From: Methanosarcina sp.
GTDB lineage: Archaea > Halobacteriota > Methanosarcinia > Methanosarcinales > Methanosarcinaceae
NCBI GenBank assembly: GCA_013331265.1
Contig: DUGS01000108.1
Span: 1-14,540 of the forward strand
Length of the DNA: 14,540 nt
Direction: 5' to 3'
Position numbers and translations under genes: made by a program. Numbering within the stretch: the first letter of the stretch is position 1; each line of letters opens with the position of its first letter. Shown here one piece after another: positions 7,096 through 13,959 of this stretch. The notes below the pieces were generated by a model. It was not told the origin of the DNA. It searched no databases and saw only the letters and a list, made by a program, of their open reading frames with translations.

Positions 7096-8409
7096 TCACT
7101 CCGGAAGTGGATAAGCCCAGGTTCCTGAAAGCTCAAGGTTATGGAATTTTTTGAGGTACTCTTTGTGGATTTCTTCCGGGTCAATATCTTCAAAAAGATC
7201 AGGGTGCATGCATTTAGCAAAGTAAATGCGCCCTATTACCCATCGGGGACCGCCGATAATGTCCCTGTCAACCAGGTAGACGTTATTATTTTTTACAGCA
7301 TTGACTTTCTCGAATCCCGGCCTGCCTGAAAGGACTTTTGTCAGCAGGTTTTTCATATCCTCTTCGGTTTTCCCTGGGCCGCTATCATAGCCGTTCATTA
7401 AGTCTGCAAACATGAAGTCAGGATTTTGTTCTATTATCCATTCCGGGTCTACTTCAACGGAGGTCCCTACCAATCCTTTAGCAATATTTAGCCCTCCGAC
7501 TCCTTCAGCCACCTGACCTGCACTGTGGTCTTCAGGAGTTATCACCCACCATTTTTCAGTCCGCTCAGACATATATTCATAATAGAAAGACGGCATCTCT
7601 TCAGCTTCAAGACCTTCTGTACGCTCTTTTACAAGATTCTCATAGCCCTGCATCCAGCTGATGAGTTCATTTGCCTCATTTTCTTTTCCCAGAACGAAAC
7701 TTATGGTTTTCAAGTCCGAGTATATGGTTTTTTTAGAGGAGAGGCCCATTACAACTACAGCCGTATTCGGAAGATTTTCAGCTATGGTATCGGCATTATC
7801 CGCCTGCCAGAGGGGCAGGAGGACTATATCGGGTTTGAGGGTCAACACCATTTCATAATCAACTGATCGCCCATGCATTCCAACATCAGGAAGGTCTGAA
7901 AGCCCAAACTCAGCCATACGCTCATGGAAAGCTCGGTCAACCCCTACTATCATATCCTTTGTTCCAAGAGCAATCAGTGCTTCTGTAGTACGGTAATCCG
8001 TGGGAATAATATTTTTTATTGGCAGAGTCAAGTTAACCTGCCTGCCAACTCCATCAACAAGCGTGAGTTCTTTTGCTTTTCCTAGATTGATAAGCTCTAT
8101 TCTGGTTACATCAAGCATATTGACGCTGTTATCACAATTAGCATCTGCAAACTGCGTTTGATTGCCTGAACCCAGTATGATGCTTTCTATGTACTCCGCG
8201 TCTTTCATATCTATGGTTCCGTCTTCGTTTGCATTTCCAAGGATACTGAGCTTGATATTCGATTCAGGAGTGGATTCAGATACAGCAGTAGAATCCGATG
8301 CGACCATGTAGCCCGATGAATTCTCAGAACTAGAGGCAATCGCAGGTAATGTCAACAGAAGCAAACAAATGATTATTCCAGTCAGAACTTTTGTTTTCAT
8401 GCCGTTCAC
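7096..8409 (-). CDS. Dockerin-bearing periplasmic metal-complex binding protein (BtuF/FepB type)
   Basis: This is a secreted binding protein of 437 residues. A signal peptide (about 1-26, hydrophobic core GIIICLLLLTLPAIA) has no lipobox cysteine after it. Residues 57-110 form a type I dockerin: two EF-hand-like calcium loops, Asn59-Asn61-Asp63-Gly64-Asp67-Asp70 and Asp89-Asn91-Asp93-Asn97-Asp100, each followed by a helix ending in LG. The rest, from about 117, is a Peripla_BP_2/TroA-like domain, starting DGVGRQVNLTLP and TTEALIALGTKDMIVGVD, with the second lobe near DPEWIIEQNPDFMFAD. It would capture a metal chelate (iron, cobalamin, nickel or cobalt complex) and pass it to the FecCD permease. 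Its ATG overlaps the stop of the cohesin gene by four bases, so both are made together. The dockerin replaces the usual lipid or membrane anchor. Confidence 0.88.
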   Translation of the reverse strand: MNGMKTKVLTGIIICLLLLTLPAIASSSENSSGYMVASDSTAVSESTPESNIKLSILGNANEDGTIDMKDAEYIESIILGSGNQTQFADANCDNSVNMLDVTRIELINLGKAKELTLVDGVGRQVNLTLPIKNIIPTDYRTTEALIALGTKDMIVGVDRAFHERMAEFGLSDLPDVGMHGRSVDYEMVLTLKPDIVLLPLWQADNADTIAENLPNTAVVVMGLSSKKTIYSDLKTISFVLGKENEANELISWMQGYENLVKERTEGLEAEEMPSFYYEYMSERTEKWWVITPEDHSAGQVAEGVGGLNIAKGLVGTSVEVDPEWIIEQNPDFMFADLMNGYDSGPGKTEEDMKNLLTKVLSGRPGFEKVNAVKNNNVYLVDRDIIGGPRWVIGRIYFAKCMHPDLFEDIDPEEIHKEYLKKFHNLELSGTWAYPLPE

Positions 8410-9020
8410 CTCTGTTTATTCCTGGTAAGATGCATAGCCACACTCAGACCTATGACTGTAAGTCCTGCCTCAAAACCGGACGAGGCTTTCTGTACATTTT
8501 CAGGTTCGGCATCTCTCATATCTGGATTGACATTACCGGCTTCGGTAATTCCCCAGTCCGTGTTGATACTGTTAGCTTCGGTATCCCCTAGAAGACCGTC
8601 GGAAATATGAAGACCGCCTTCCCCTTCACCAATAACTTCAAACCCGATGCTAGCAAGCTTTCCGGAACCTGATACCCCGGTGACACCTTCCAGATTAAAA
8701 ATCACTCTGACTGATTGGCTGTCAACCGAACTCCACTTTATCGGTATTTCTGTCTTCTCGATACTCCCGTTCTCGGCACCTACAACTTTCAGGACATCCG
8801 GGTTGAATATAAGGTCAAACTGGCCTGTATCAAGGTTTTCAACATTTTCGACGTTTATGGTTGCATAAACCGTGTTTCCTTTAACCAGCTCAGGCATGCT
8901 TAAACTGACAGTTGCCTGTTTAGCCTGTCCAGGAACTGCTGTAAATACCAGGACCAGCATGGTAAAGCAGACCACAAACAGAACACCTCTCTTCAATTCA
9001 TTACATGAATTTTTTTTCAT
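8406..9020 (-). CDS. Secreted cohesin-domain protein with archaeosortase-like C-terminal tail
   Basis: This 204-residue protein has a signal peptide (about 1-33, ending GQA), a cohesin fold at about 36-162 and a C-terminal sorting-like tail. Cohesin features are the strand VSLSMPELVKGNTVYATINV, the segment TGQFDLIFNPDVLKVVGAE (65-83) and the SGSGKLASIGFEVIG strand (117-131). The tail SGFEAGLTVIGLSVAMHLTR then NKQR (181-204) matches the PGF-CTERM pattern (PGFE, hydrophobic helix, basic end) recognised by archaeosortase ArtA, with Ser in place of Pro. The protein would therefore sit on the cell surface. Cohesins bind dockerins, and the next gene, overlapping by four bases, encodes one. The start is fixed by GGTGATCT just upstream. 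It is the first gene of the operon. Confidence 0.82.
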   Translation of the reverse strand: MKKNSCNELKRGVLFVVCFTMLVLVFTAVPGQAKQATVSLSMPELVKGNTVYATINVENVENLDTGQFDLIFNPDVLKVVGAENGSIEKTEIPIKWSSVDSQSVRVIFNLEGVTGVSGSGKLASIGFEVIGEGEGGLHISDGLLGDTEANSINTDWGITEAGNVNPDMRDAEPENVQKASSGFEAGLTVIGLSVAMHLTRNKQR

Positions 9021-9021
9021 C

Positions 9022-9029
9022 AGATCACC
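9022..9029 (-). promoter_or_regulatory. Ribosome binding site of the cohesin gene
   Basis: GGTGATCT on the - strand pairs with GATCACC near the 3' end of 16S rRNA and lies one base before the ATG at 9020. It is among the longest matches in the window and supports the chosen start. Confidence 0.55.
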
Positions 9030-9055
9030 CTTTAAACCCTTAATAAACAGCTGTC

Positions 9056-9143
9056 TTCAGACCAGTTATGAGATACTGTTCCGGAGCCTGTGACTGGAGA
9101 CCAAATTTTTGTGTGCCGGAACGGCAAAGAATTCTGGTCTGAA
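9056..9143 (-). promoter_or_regulatory. Nested inverted repeat in the leader of the cohesin-dockerin operon
   Basis: Two perfect stems are nested: an outer 10-bp pair (9134-9143 with 9056-9065) and an inner 7-bp pair GTTCCGG/CCGGAAC (9116-9122 with 9078-9084). They are separated by an asymmetric internal loop and capped by 31 bases. A competing short hairpin TGCCG-TTC-CGGCA (about 9113-9125) uses part of the inner stem, so the RNA could switch. It lies 36 bases upstream of the first start codon, suggesting a structured mRNA leader. No B12 box or other riboswitch core that I know is present. As DNA it could also be a protein site. Confidence 0.45.
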
Positions 9144-9485
9144 TATTTGTTACTATTTTGAAAAAAAGTATTGATTATGTATGATATTAAATTTACTATT
9201 TAATCTTATTTTGCAATAAATTAAACTCAAGTAATACTAATTCATTGTATATGTTTAATGATTATTACCTTATTTCGTTGAATAAGGAATTGGCATAGGG
9301 ATGAGGTTCACTACGTTTTTGAATCGAAATTATAAAAGAGATTTTAATCCATTTCTTGGTTAGAAAATGGGCAACGTAGTCAATGAAAACTTCCGTATCT
9401 TCAACGCTGTTTTGCAGGCTTTCACAACTTATGTAGATTCAGAGACCTTTTAAAAAAGTTCAGGTAATATATTTTCTGAAAACTT
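9144..9485. other. A+T-rich non-coding stretch with candidate - strand promoter and a possible relic frame
   Basis: On the - strand TTTAATATC (9182-9190) could be the TATA box of the cohesin operon, placing transcription start near 9160; a GTATGA/TCATAC half-site (9179-9184) touches it. Further up, ACTACGTT (9310-9317) and AACGTAGT (9373-9380) form an inverted repeat around an imperfect hairpin (about 9349-9371). An uninterrupted 57-codon frame runs on the - strand from 9438 to 9265 without a clear start. I recognise no gene. Confidence 0.35.
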
Positions 9486-9489
9486 TCAG
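9455..9489 (-). terminator. Candidate terminator of the PAP2 gene
   Basis: The hairpin CTGAAAGTTTTCAG (9476-9489) overlaps the PAP2 stop codon and is followed on the - strand by a run of T (9455-9460). Confidence 0.4.
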
Positions 9490-10079
9490 GACGTTTTAAG
9501 ATTTCTTTTTGTGATCTTCTTCTCAATATTTTCAAAATAAGCAATGAATATCCGATTAACCGGAATCAGATAATCTTTCAGGGCAAGCAATATACCAGTC
9601 GAAAACAAAGCAACAAGTAGAGAACCAGCCATATCCATAGGGAAATGCAAGCCGGAATAAACTCTTGCAAACCCGCTGATGAACGCAAGAACGAAAAATA
9701 CAGCACCGCTGCGCCTCAAATCTCTGAATGTAAGGAGCATAAGAGATACCGAAAACATTATAGTAGCATGGTCAGATGGAAATGAAGACTCGGCGGCATG
9801 AGCTATAAGGAGTGTACCTGTGGGTACCATAAAAGGTCTCGGATGAAAATAGAATAAAGTAATGATGAAATTTATTCCCAGGCCAAGAAGTGCTGCATAT
9901 CCGGCAAACATTGATTCCTGCCTGTATTCATTTTTTGCAAGCCATGTATATACAAGATAAACAGCAAAAATACAAATAAGGTACTGTGCTGCAAATATCA
10001 TCATATTATCGAGAGCGGAGTTATTTCCAGCCAAATTATTGATGGCATGAAATAATGTAAGATTAGGCTCCATATTCAT
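9486..10079 (-). CDS. PAP2-family membrane lipid phosphatase (BcrC-like)
   Basis: This is an integral membrane phosphatase of the PAP2 superfamily, probably acting on isoprenyl (dolichyl/polyprenyl) diphosphate or a related lipid phosphate at the outer face of the membrane. The 197 residues show the three conserved elements: HPRP with Arg81, FPSDH with His104, and ARVYSGLHFPMD with Arg139, His145 (nucleophile) and Asp149. The Lys that opens the first motif in many members is absent, as far as I can align it. Five or six hydrophobic helices are visible and the C-terminus is Lys-rich. In archaea such enzymes may recycle the lipid carrier of protein glycosylation. It stands alone, transcribed from its own A+T-rich promoter; the ATG at 10079 or the one at 10073 could be the start. 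Confidence 0.85.
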   Translation of the reverse strand: MNMEPNLTLFHAINNLAGNNSALDNMMIFAAQYLICIFAVYLVYTWLAKNEYRQESMFAGYAALLGLGINFIITLFYFHPRPFMVPTGTLLIAHAAESSFPSDHATIMFSVSLMLLTFRDLRRSGAVFFVLAFISGFARVYSGLHFPMDMAGSLLVALFSTGILLALKDYLIPVNRIFIAYFENIEKKITKRNLKTS

Positions 10080-10390
10080 AAAGTTAAGCTTAAATCTGAT
10101 AAATTTAACTATTTTGTTTTATATCATCAATTGACTTTTGGTCATCTAGCCACACGGTTTATTTTCTGTTGAAATGAATGGTGCAGTAAAGTCTTATTTG
10201 ATAATACAGCAACTTCAATCCAGGTTTTAACTATTTTAATTATAAAACTTAAAAACGATATTTTGATTTAATCTTTCAGATTCTCCTCTTCCTCAAAATA
10301 TTTATCTATAATATAAAATCGATATCTCTATATATAACGTCTACTACATCTAAAATATATTAATATCCCCATACTCCGGAATTGAAAAAC
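10080..10390. promoter_or_regulatory. Divergent promoter region between the PAP2 and DUF3303 genes
   Basis: The stretch is strongly A+T-rich and has no gene that I can see. GATATAAAA on the - strand (about 10119-10127) is a plausible TATA box for the PAP2 gene, and CTATATATAA (10328-10337) one for the DUF3303-like gene on the + strand. Other A+T tracts (10302-10318, 10351-10364) are alternatives. Confidence 0.4.
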
Positions 10391-10693
10391 ATGCTTTTAT
10401 TGGACATAAAAACATTTGAACTTGAAAACGTTTCTAAGTTATATGAAAGATGGAATCAGGTGGAAAACGAGGGTTATCCAAAAGGGCTGAAAGTTGTTAA
10501 CCAGTGGTTTGACGCCGGTGGTGAGCGCGTGGTCACTGTATATGATGTGGAGTCCATAAAAGATTATACAGCTTACAATTTATTATTTACCGATTTGTGC
10601 CGTGTTGAAGTTTTCCCTGTAATAGGGGTCGAAGAATTTAAAAAATTCACCTCAAAATATATGAAATTTTTAATCCCAGGAAATTCTCCATAA
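10391..10693 (+). CDS. Small DUF3303-like protein of unknown function
   Basis: A soluble protein of 100 residues with no signal peptide or membrane segment. The pattern MLLLDIKTFE, then GLKVVNQWFDAGGERVVTVYDVES and CRVEVFPVIGVEEF fits the DUF3303 family as I know it: a ferredoxin-like alpha/beta fold with a hydrophobic first strand, a GxKxxxxW centre and a PV near the end. The family is common in Methanosarcina and has no assigned function. A TTG three codons earlier (10382) is in frame, but family members begin at a hydrophobic MLxM-like start, so I chose the ATG. It is monocistronic, with a TATA box about 55 bases upstream. Its 3' end overlaps an open frame on the other strand that may be a relic. 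Confidence 0.6.
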   Translation: MLLLDIKTFELENVSKLYERWNQVENEGYPKGLKVVNQWFDAGGERVVTVYDVESIKDYTAYNLLFTDLCRVEVFPVIGVEEFKKFTSKYMKFLIPGNSP

Positions 10694-11011
10694 GATACGT
10701 AGCCCTGTATAATTGTTCATGCTGGGTTTCAGATAAAGGACTATTTACATTTTTCAATTCCAGCATCTCTCTTTTTCCGTTCATCTCCACTGTAACCTTT
10801 ATCACATTGTCTTCAGAGGGTCCAATTCCTCCCCAGCTTCACGGTAACATAAACGGTTTTGTATTGGATGCAGATGGAACTTGATCGTGCGCATGAATAT
10901 CTCTTATATCTCTTTTTGCTCCTTTATTACAAACTGAGGGAGGAACGCGAGAAAGAAAAGAGCGACTTTAGGGTTCAGGACATTCATAAAAATCCCGCGC
11001 CTGTAAAGGTT
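10694..11011. other. Intergenic stretch with a probable - strand gene relic
   Basis: This gap separates two convergent genes. On the - strand, a frame open from 10838 to 10647 encodes a well-formed peptide (SWGGIGPSEDNVIKVTVEMN, then NGKREMLELKNVNSP), preceded by a TGA and by VYVTVKLG in another frame. This suggests a protein fragment broken by a frameshift. Its last part runs under the end of the DUF3303-like gene. The rest (10845-11011) shows no gene; five A at about 10988-10992 could be a - strand T tract ending the hydrolase transcript. Confidence 0.3.
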
Positions 11012-11797
11012 TTATTTTTGAATTTCTTCCTCAAGCAAATCATAAAACTTTTCCCTTGCCTCTCTCTCAATCCAGGGTTTATGCCCGCATTTATCCAGCA
11101 AGATGAACCTGAAATCCTTCAAAACCCTGGAAAGGGGTTCTTTAACTCCTTCGAAAGGGTGTGGGTCATAGTCACCGTGGACGGCAACAACCGGGCATGT
11201 GATCTTTGTTCCAAGTTCCAGAAGCTTGCCGCTGCTCCTTAATTCACTGGCTTTTTCCCATACGCCGTTGAAGATCTCATAGCTGCATTCGAGCATTTCA
11301 TCTTCATGGGAGAGAGGGTAGTATGTGTCAGCTTTCGATATCAACTTCCCCAGGCTGCAAAAAGCTTCATCCCTGTTTTTAGCTGTAGAATTGTTAAGAG
11401 CCTCTTCCAGAGAAAGGAAGTTTTCCCAGTCTTCTTTTCCTAGCCTGCTTATCCGCGTACTCATTATATTTGTGGCATACTTCTTTTCGTAGGGTCCACT
11501 TCCGATTAAAACCAATTTCTTTACAAACTGAGGGTGGAGGGCTGCGAAGATAAAACTAAGCATTGCACCCCAGGAAAAGCCGATTAATGTGACTGGGAGG
11601 TCGGCATTATCTTTCAGCACAGCTTTCAGTTCCCTTATCTGGCCTTCAAGTGTGGCTTTTGTCTGGAGGGGTTCAAGTACTCCCCTGATAGGGGAGAGTT
11701 CCCGGGCTACAGGGGCCATTTCGCCGGAGGCACCAGGTCCGCCGTGAATAACTGCTATACTGAAAGGGGCTTTTCCATATTTTCTCAGGTTTTCCAT
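11012..11797 (-). CDS. Alpha/beta-hydrolase
   Basis: A cytoplasmic serine hydrolase of 261 residues. The order of motifs is standard: HGGPG oxyanion segment (18-22), nucleophile elbow GFSWG with Ser75 (73-77), VHGDYDPHP holding the likely acid Asp209 or Asp211, and CGHKPW with catalytic His239. A lid-like helical insert occupies about 100-190. The HGGPG motif is shared with proline iminopeptidases and C-C bond hydrolases, so an esterase, peptidase or related activity is possible, but the substrate cannot be named. It is transcribed away from vapB with its own upstream region; an A+T-rich element around 11826-11840 could be its TATA box. No strong ribosome site precedes the ATG. Confidence 0.82.
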   Translation of the reverse strand: MENLRKYGKAPFSIAVIHGGPGASGEMAPVARELSPIRGVLEPLQTKATLEGQIRELKAVLKDNADLPVTLIGFSWGAMLSFIFAALHPQFVKKLVLIGSGPYEKKYATNIMSTRISRLGKEDWENFLSLEEALNNSTAKNRDEAFCSLGKLISKADTYYPLSHEDEMLECSYEIFNGVWEKASELRSSGKLLELGTKITCPVVAVHGDYDPHPFEGVKEPLSRVLKDFRFILLDKCGHKPWIEREAREKFYDLLEEEIQK

Positions 11798-11888
11798 CTG
11801 TATCAGGTTAAGCTTTTTTTCTTTAAAAATAAATTGTTTTTCAAGAAGGGGATTTGAAAGGCTTGAATACTGGATAAGACAAAAAACC

Positions 11889-11910
11889 TATATTTCTGTG
11901 TATGCATACA
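11889..11910 (+). promoter_or_regulatory. vapBC promoter with palindromic operator
   Basis: A TATA-like CTATATTT (11889-11896) is followed by the perfect 12-bp palindrome TGTATGCATACA (11899-11910). The spacing puts transcription start at about the ATG (11918), so vapB may be leaderless. Antitoxins with their toxins commonly repress their own promoters at such palindromes. Confidence 0.5.
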
Positions 11911-11917
11911 TAGATAC

Positions 11918-12136
11918 ATGGGTACAAAGACAATCTCAATCCGGGACGACACATACGACCTTTTAAAAAATGCGAAACGGGAGGGGGAAAGTTTCAGCGA
12001 TGTTATTGACCGCCTGCTGGTGAAAGAAAAAGGAGACCTGTCGGTTTATTTTGGGGCATTGAAAGACGAGAAGCTTCTGGAGGGACTGGAAGAGGATTCC
12101 AGAAAAATAAGGGAACTTTCGAGGCTCAGGATATGA
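11918..12136 (+). CDS. vapB: VapB-type antitoxin (DUF217/COG1753)
   Basis: A 72-residue protein starting TKTISIRDDTYDLLKNAKRE, then ESFSDVIDRLL, a DNA-binding N-terminus of the DUF217 antitoxin group found widely in archaea and in cyanobacteria. The charged C-terminal half (about 45-72: KDEKLLEGLEEDSRKIRE) is expected to wrap around the toxin and block its active site. It should neutralise the VapC nuclease in the cytoplasm and repress the operon through the palindrome just upstream. Its last codons overlap vapC by four bases (ATGA), the usual arrangement for keeping antitoxin ahead of toxin. No ribosome site is visible, consistent with a leaderless mRNA. Confidence 0.85.
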   Translation: MGTKTISIRDDTYDLLKNAKREGESFSDVIDRLLVKEKGDLSVYFGALKDEKLLEGLEEDSRKIRELSRLRI

Positions 12137-12516
12137 TCGTATTTGATACCAGCACCCTTATCGACTTTTTCAGGGGAATAGAAAAAACCCGGGAATTTAT
12201 GGACGAAGATGTGACAACTACTATTATAACTTACTACGAAATCCTCTCAGTTGTCAAACACAGAAAAGCCAGGAAGGAAGAGCAGTTTTTCAGAAGGTTT
12301 TTTTCCGAAATCGAAGTACTGAACTTCGACCTAAAAGCTGCGGAGGAAGCGAGCGACATTATGGGCAGGTTGCTGAGTATTGGGACTCCGGTAAACAGTA
12401 CGGATGTCCTCATTGCAGGCATAGCCATTGTAAACGGGGCTGAAAAGCTTATCTCAAAGGATAGGGATTTTATCAGCATAGGAAACGTTTCCAAGCTGGA
12501 TGTGTTGGTCTACTAA
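12133..12516 (+). CDS. vapC: VapC toxin, PIN-domain endoribonuclease
   Basis: A 127-residue PIN-domain nuclease, the toxin of the pair. The acidic residues that bind Mg/Mn are all in place: Asp5 (MIVFDTSTLIDFF), Glu36 (TYYEIL), Asp91 (NSTDVLIAGIA) and Asp110/Asp112 (SKDRDF). It is therefore likely an active enzyme that cleaves a specific RNA, often tRNA or rRNA in this family, when the antitoxin is lost. Length is normal. It overlaps vapB by four bases and is followed by a small terminator-like hairpin, so the pair is a complete two-gene unit. The target RNA cannot be inferred. Confidence 0.88.
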   Translation: MIVFDTSTLIDFFRGIEKTREFMDEDVTTTIITYYEILSVVKHRKARKEEQFFRRFFSEIEVLNFDLKAAEEASDIMGRLLSIGTPVNSTDVLIAGIAIVNGAEKLISKDRDFISIGNVSKLDVLVY

Positions 12517-12528
12517 TTTGGATTTTTT

Positions 12529-12566
12529 AGTGTAATTCTCCAGTTCTAGTGTAGTTCTCCAGTCCT
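12529..12566 (+). repeat. Two tandem 19-bp repeats after vapC
   Basis: AGTGTAATTCTCCAGTTCT (12529-12547) is followed directly by a copy with two changes (12548-12566). It looks like a local duplication downstream of the toxin gene; no function is evident. Confidence 0.7.
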
Positions 12567-12579
12567 GTGCTGGTTTTTT
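12559..12579 (+). terminator. Terminator of vapBC
   Basis: CCAG (12559-12562) and CTGG (12570-12573) form a short stem followed by six T (12574-12579), 43 bases after the vapC stop. Confidence 0.5.
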
Positions 12580-12922
12580 CATTTCAGTTTTTTGTGCAGA
12601 CCCCGCTGGCGTCCGGAATAAGAATGACGGAAGATACTATTCAGGTTGCACTGGTTAAGTTCGTCCTAACAATAGGAAATAATCGTCAGTAAAGTTCAGC
12701 CTATTACTACTTCAGCAGTCTCTTATTACAGAACATACGATCAAATTTTTTGATATAGATGTTTACAAAATAAGCCTAATTTATTTATTCTTTTAATACC
12801 TATATTGTTAGATATAAAAACCTTCGAGTTATCAACTCCAATTTTCTTAAGATTCGACACGTATTTCAGAATACTAATATAATCTCCAGTTTAAGGACGT
12901 CTTTTGCAGGGTTGAGAGTTTA
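12580..12922 (+). promoter_or_regulatory. Non-coding stretch with promoter of the membrane-anchored protein
   Basis: No gene is visible here. Two candidate TATA boxes precede the next gene: GATATAAAAA (12811-12820) and TAATATAAT (12875-12883); the second would leave a leader of about 20 bases. A weak GGTTGAG (about 12910-12916) may be the ribosome site. The rest is A+T-rich without clear repeats. Confidence 0.35.
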
Positions 12923-13864
12923 ATGAATAAGCAAAAAGCCATACTGATATTATTATTACTCGTTCCCCTTCTTTTTGTGTTATTTTTCTTTGGCCCTTTC
13001 TTATTATTCAGTTTTTTTGATAGTTCCTGGTACTACTCTGAGAAAGTTGATATCGGGTCTCTTGATTACAGTTCCGTACTTACGAAAGCGGAAAAAGCCA
13101 GCTATGAAGTGGAAGGTTCCTGGCCCTGGCCCGGAAACTTTTCGGGCTTTGAGCCGGGTGATGTCCCAGAGGTCCGGGAAAGGTTCGGGAGTGCTGCTCT
13201 TGCGCAGAATATAAGGCTTAACTATAACGAAAACTCCGAGCTTATGGTCTTCATATGTGAGAACGAATTCGAATCTGAAGCCGGGACAGGGACCTATGTA
13301 GCCATCTCGAACTTCAGCCACTCTGACCTCGAGTCCCCCTTACAGTTATCTGAATTTCCGGATGACTCCTGGATGCTTGAAAAATTCGGTCTCCTCTTCG
13401 GCCTGGATGAAAAAGCTTCGGAAAAATATCTTGAGGCTCTGAAAAAAGCCGCACAAAACCAGACCTGGGACGCTGAAATACAGGTAAATGAATCTCCGGA
13501 CTTCCCGGCTGTATATGCCTATCTTATGAAAAACAGTGATGAGTTAGGTTATGGATCTAGTTTGGGTATTAATGCATACCCCACAGAAATCTTCTTAAAG
13601 GACGGGAACCGGATGGGTTCCGTAACGTACCTTGTCCCGGAAGCAAGGGTAGTTACTCATGATAATGGAAACAGGTACATAGTTGAACTCGATGCTTCAG
13701 GAAAGGTAAGGCTCGAAATAATAATGCCTCCCGGAAGCAGTGGGGAGACAATATCTGAAGAGGAATACCGGGCGGTTTTTAGAGAGATGTTTGGAGAGCT
13801 TGGACTTTCTCCTGAAGCGGTGGACAGCTTTGAATTTTTTCACAGCTCTTCACGGATTTGGTGA
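12923..13864 (+). CDS. Membrane-anchored protein of unknown function
   Basis: I do not recognise this 313-residue protein. It opens with a short basic stretch (MNKQK) and a long hydrophobic segment rich in Leu and Phe (about 6-33), too long and without a clear cleavage site, so it is likely an uncleaved anchor with the remainder outside the cell. The outer part is acidic, with several NxS/T sites, Trp-Pro-rich SWPWPGNFSGFEPGD (about 65-79), and two regions of predicted alpha/beta character (about 95-130 and 190-265). The final third has IMPPGSSGETISEEEYRAVF. No cysteine pair or catalytic motif stands out. It is a single gene, convergent with lon, and codon use looks like its neighbours. Confidence 0.75.
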   Translation: MNKQKAILILLLLVPLLFVLFFFGPFLLFSFFDSSWYYSEKVDIGSLDYSSVLTKAEKASYEVEGSWPWPGNFSGFEPGDVPEVRERFGSAALAQNIRLNYNENSELMVFICENEFESEAGTGTYVAISNFSHSDLESPLQLSEFPDDSWMLEKFGLLFGLDEKASEKYLEALKKAAQNQTWDAEIQVNESPDFPAVYAYLMKNSDELGYGSSLGINAYPTEIFLKDGNRMGSVTYLVPEARVVTHDNGNRYIVELDASGKVRLEIIMPPGSSGETISEEEYRAVFREMFGELGLSPEAVDSFEFFHSSSRIW

Positions 13865-13959
13865 AACTGCCTGAAATATGCTGAAATAGCTGAAAAAATG
13901 TGCTGGAAAACAGGATCTCATTCTGAGTTTATGAATTCATTGCGGTGAAGGGGACGGAG

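Noticed and set aside
6963..7220. 85-codon - strand frame that might supply a leader for the DUF4198 protein
   Set aside because: It is in a different frame from DUF4198, overlaps the end of the binding-protein gene, and an in-frame stop directly precedes the DUF4198 start.
9021..9160. Cobalamin riboswitch upstream of the BtuF/BtuC-like genes
   Set aside because: The nested stems lack the B12 box and the conserved core; only a generic structured leader can be supported.
9179..9206. Second NikR operator upstream of the cohesin operon
   Set aside because: GTATGA is perfect at 9179-9184, but the partner half-site at the required spacing (TAATCT) matches only three of six bases, so only a half-site is present.
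10859..11242. 127-codon open frame on the + strand starting with a hydrophobic, then charged segment
   Set aside because: Two thirds are antisense to the alpha/beta hydrolase; no ribosome site or promoter precedes it and the product matches nothing I know.
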